From Patescibacteria group bacterium (GTDB lineage Bacteria; Patescibacteriota; SOKK01), in NCBI GenBank assembly GCA_004374725.1, contig SOKK01000060.1:1-11278 (forward strand): a stretch of DNA of 11,278 nt, read 5' to 3'. This document shows, in pieces, positions 10,355 to 11,278 of the stretch. The position numbers and the translations under genes were made by a program. Numbering within the stretch: position 1 is the first letter of the stretch; each line of letters starts with the position of its first letter. Below the pieces are notes generated by a model. It was not told where the DNA came from and did not search any database. It worked only from the letters and a program-made list of their open reading frames with translations.

Positions 10355-10640
10355 GTGTGGATTGAAAGCTGACGAGCGACTGGTTTTTGAATCTTTACGT
10401 TCCGATCCCCGGAGGTAGGGGAAACAGAGAGGTCGCTCGTCAGCACTTGTTTGTTATGCGGCGGGAGCGCCAAAAGGAGCTCCCGTCATAGATAGGGACA
10501 TGGAGGGAGGGAGAACCTCGTTTATTAAAGGACCAGAAGGCCGCTTATTTCCTTTCCCTGGGAAATCGTTCCCCAGGGAAGCTCCTAATAAAGGAGGGAG
10601 ATACGGGTGAAGCTGTCGTTACCACACTAAAGAGCGTCCT
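10327..10640 (-). ncRNA. Unclassified structured noncoding RNA, about 310 nt
   Basis: No credible reading frame covers this stretch, yet on the minus strand it is bounded by a strong promoter and a clean terminator. Predicted helices (plus-strand coordinates): a stem joining the two ends, GTGTGG 10355-10360 with CCACAC 10622-10627; a perfect 13-pair helix 10368-10380 with 10432-10444, enclosing a CCCC/GGGG hairpin (10407-10410, 10418-10421); a hairpin 10462-10468 with 10479-10485; a nine-pair hairpin 10554-10562 with 10572-10580; a five-pair hairpin 10582-10586 with 10592-10596. TTTATTA (10521-10527) can alternatively pair with 10586-10592. The shape is a multibranched RNA closed by an end-to-end stem. 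I looked for RNase P RNA, tmRNA, SRP and 6S signatures and found none. One caution: unpaired parts are pyrimidine-rich on the minus strand, while structured RNAs usually have purine-rich loops, so the opposite strand deserves a test. Confidence 0.68.
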
Positions 10641-10646
10641 GCTTTT

Positions 10647-10674
10647 ATTTTACCCCTTTGTTTTTCTTTGTCAA
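10647..10674 (-). promoter_or_regulatory. Strong promoter of the 310-nt RNA
   Basis: Minus strand: consensus -35 TTGACA (10674-10669), 16-base spacer, -10 TAAAAT (10652-10647). It predicts a transcript start near 10640. It is the closest match to a housekeeping-sigma consensus in the window, which suggests abundant, constitutive transcription. The -35 overlaps the T-rich tail of the terminator of the upstream membrane-protein gene. Confidence 0.82.
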
Positions 10675-10702
10675 ATAAAAGGCTGACCTTTGACGGTCAG
10701 CC
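10671..10702 (-). terminator. Intrinsic terminator overlapping the end of the membrane-protein gene
   Basis: GGCTGACC (10681-10688) and GGTCAGCC (10695-10702) form a perfect eight-pair stem with a six-base loop. On the minus strand it is followed by TTTTATTT. The distal arm contains the gene's TGA stop (10697-10699), so the stem overlaps the coding end. Confidence 0.82.
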
Positions 10703-11203
10703 GGTATTGGAGATATCAACACATTCCGCGACTAGTCGCATTTGTATTTCCTTAATTATCACGATTCTATTGAGGACGCTGGCTATTCCCAGCAGTAGAC
10801 CAGCGATGATAAAGACGGATGTAATATGCGGTGGAGGTAATTGAGATTTTATCATGCACATCCCTATGAGGAAAGAGGTGTTTCCCGCCCAAATAATCGG
10901 TTGGAGATGGTAGTGTCCGTCTGGCCTCCCGAATAACATGATCCCATATACAAGTGTGAAGAGATAGAAGGTTCCCATTATCACGCATGAGACTGCCGGG
11001 AGGGAAAGTAGATAATAAGTAATAAGGTTAAGGGTATATATCAGTGTGAAGGGTAATGCACATATTCTTAGGATGCGGGCTAGTTCCTGGAAAGTAGGGA
11101 GTACCCGGTATTGCCAAGCGTCTTCGAATGAAATTGAGGAGGTTTCTCCTTGAGAACGGAGAAGATTTCTACTTTCTTGAGGGAAAAAGGTTCCAGCGCT
11201 CAT
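10697..11203 (-). CDS. Uncharacterised four-helix membrane protein
   Basis: A 168-residue protein of no family I recognise. The start is ATG 11203, eight bases after AAGGAG (11217-11212). A polar N-terminus of about 45 residues (SQGETSSISFEDAWQYRVLP) has no signal peptide character. It is followed by four hydrophobic segments at about 46-67, 70-92, 101-118 and 127-146, and a short mixed tail (KEIQMRLVAECVDISNTG). The loop FGRPDGHYHLQP between helices 2 and 3 has two His and an Asp close together. This could be a metal or substrate site, but nothing proves it. There is no catalytic or transport signature. It is a separate transcription unit with its own terminator, followed on the same strand by the structured RNA gene. 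By eye its composition is a little more GC-rich than the replication genes. Confidence 0.75.
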   Translation of the reverse strand: MSAGTFFPQESRNLLRSQGETSSISFEDAWQYRVLPTFQELARILRICALPFTLIYTLNLITYYLLSLPAVSCVIMGTFYLFTLVYGIMLFGRPDGHYHLQPIIWAGNTSFLIGMCMIKSQLPPPHITSVFIIAGLLLGIASVLNRIVIIKEIQMRLVAECVDISNTG

Positions 11204-11243
11204 CGTTTCTTCTCCTTATGTTGTCTTATTTTGACTCTATTTT

Positions 11244-11269
11244 AAAAGGGCAATCACTTTGTGATTCCC
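11244..11269 (-). terminator. Possible terminator or operator-like hairpin upstream of the membrane-protein gene
   Basis: GGG (11248-11250) plus AATCAC (11252-11257), then TTT, then GTGATT and CCC (11261-11269) form a nine-pair hairpin with one bulged C. On the minus strand it is followed by TTTTAAA, consistent with ending a gene that lies beyond the right edge. The symmetric AATCAC/GTGATT core could equally be a regulator site. A short TAAAAT just downstream may serve as a -10 for the membrane-protein gene, without a good -35. Confidence 0.45.
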
Positions 11270-11278
11270 TCCTTGTTT

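Noticed and set aside
10327..10640. RNase P RNA, because CCAGAAGGCCGCUUAU on the plus strand (about 10532-10549) loosely recalls its conserved 3' element
   Set aside because: The 5' conserved element (GAGGAAAGUCC type) is missing on both strands, the resemblance lies mid-region, and the needed upstream part would fall inside ligA.
10327..10640. tmRNA or 6S RNA
   Set aside because: No tRNA-like ends, no tag-peptide frame ending in ALAA, and no long single hairpin with a central bubble.
10767..10988. 73-residue minus-strand reading frame
   Set aside because: Lies wholly inside the membrane-protein gene in another frame, with no ribosome site.
11240..11265. Leader peptide starting at a GTG behind AAGGAGGG on the minus strand
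   Set aside because: Only six codons before TAG, overlapping a hairpin that explains the sequence better.

Overview
The window looks like a piece of chromosome from a Patescibacteria (Candidate Phyla Radiation) bacterium or a close relative. This is inferred from the AT-rich, lysine-rich coding style, short spacers, a small membrane-anchored protein ending in an Ada-like zinc-binding module, a Trm11-like methyltransferase, and short palindromic insertions inside genes. Nothing here fixes the phylum-level lineage. The genetic code appears standard, since genes end in TAA, TAG and TGA and no essential gene has an in-frame TGA.

Left part (1-2240). A partial Trm11-like RNA methyltransferase gene runs off the left edge on the minus strand. 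A spacer built from 7-base repeats in inverted orientation separates it from a divergent gene for a 201-residue membrane-anchored protein with an Ada-like Cys/His zinc-binding C-terminus. That gene converges on an unrecognised 174-residue gene on the minus strand, and the two share a terminator hairpin. Then comes a compact minus-strand block: the orphan gene's promoter, a tRNA-Leu(CAA) with encoded CCA, its terminator, and its own promoter.

Central part (2125-10320). Five genes run on the plus strand: dnaX (clamp-loader tau subunit), dnaB (replicative helicase), lemA, a large polytopic GT-C-like membrane protein, and ligA (NAD-dependent DNA ligase), ending at a terminator. Three of the five are core replication genes, so this is mainly a replication cluster. 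dnaX carries an in-frame A AAA AAG heptamer, an adjacent stem-loop, and a -1 frame stop four codons later, just after clamp-loader domain III. This would yield a short gamma-like form. ligA has a palindrome inserted in frame in its helix-hairpin-helix domain and a leader that can fold as a hairpin or pseudoknot.

Right part (10320-11278). There is a roughly 310-nt stretch with no gene. On the minus strand it starts at a consensus-like promoter (TTGACA, 16 bp, TAAAAT), ends at a clean intrinsic terminator, and contains several strong helices, including a 13-bp perfect one and a stem joining the two ends. It looks like a stand-alone structured noncoding RNA. I could not match it to RNase P RNA, tmRNA, SRP RNA or 6S RNA, and it is the best candidate here for something undescribed. 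Upstream of it on the same strand lies an orphan gene for a four-helix membrane protein with its own terminator.
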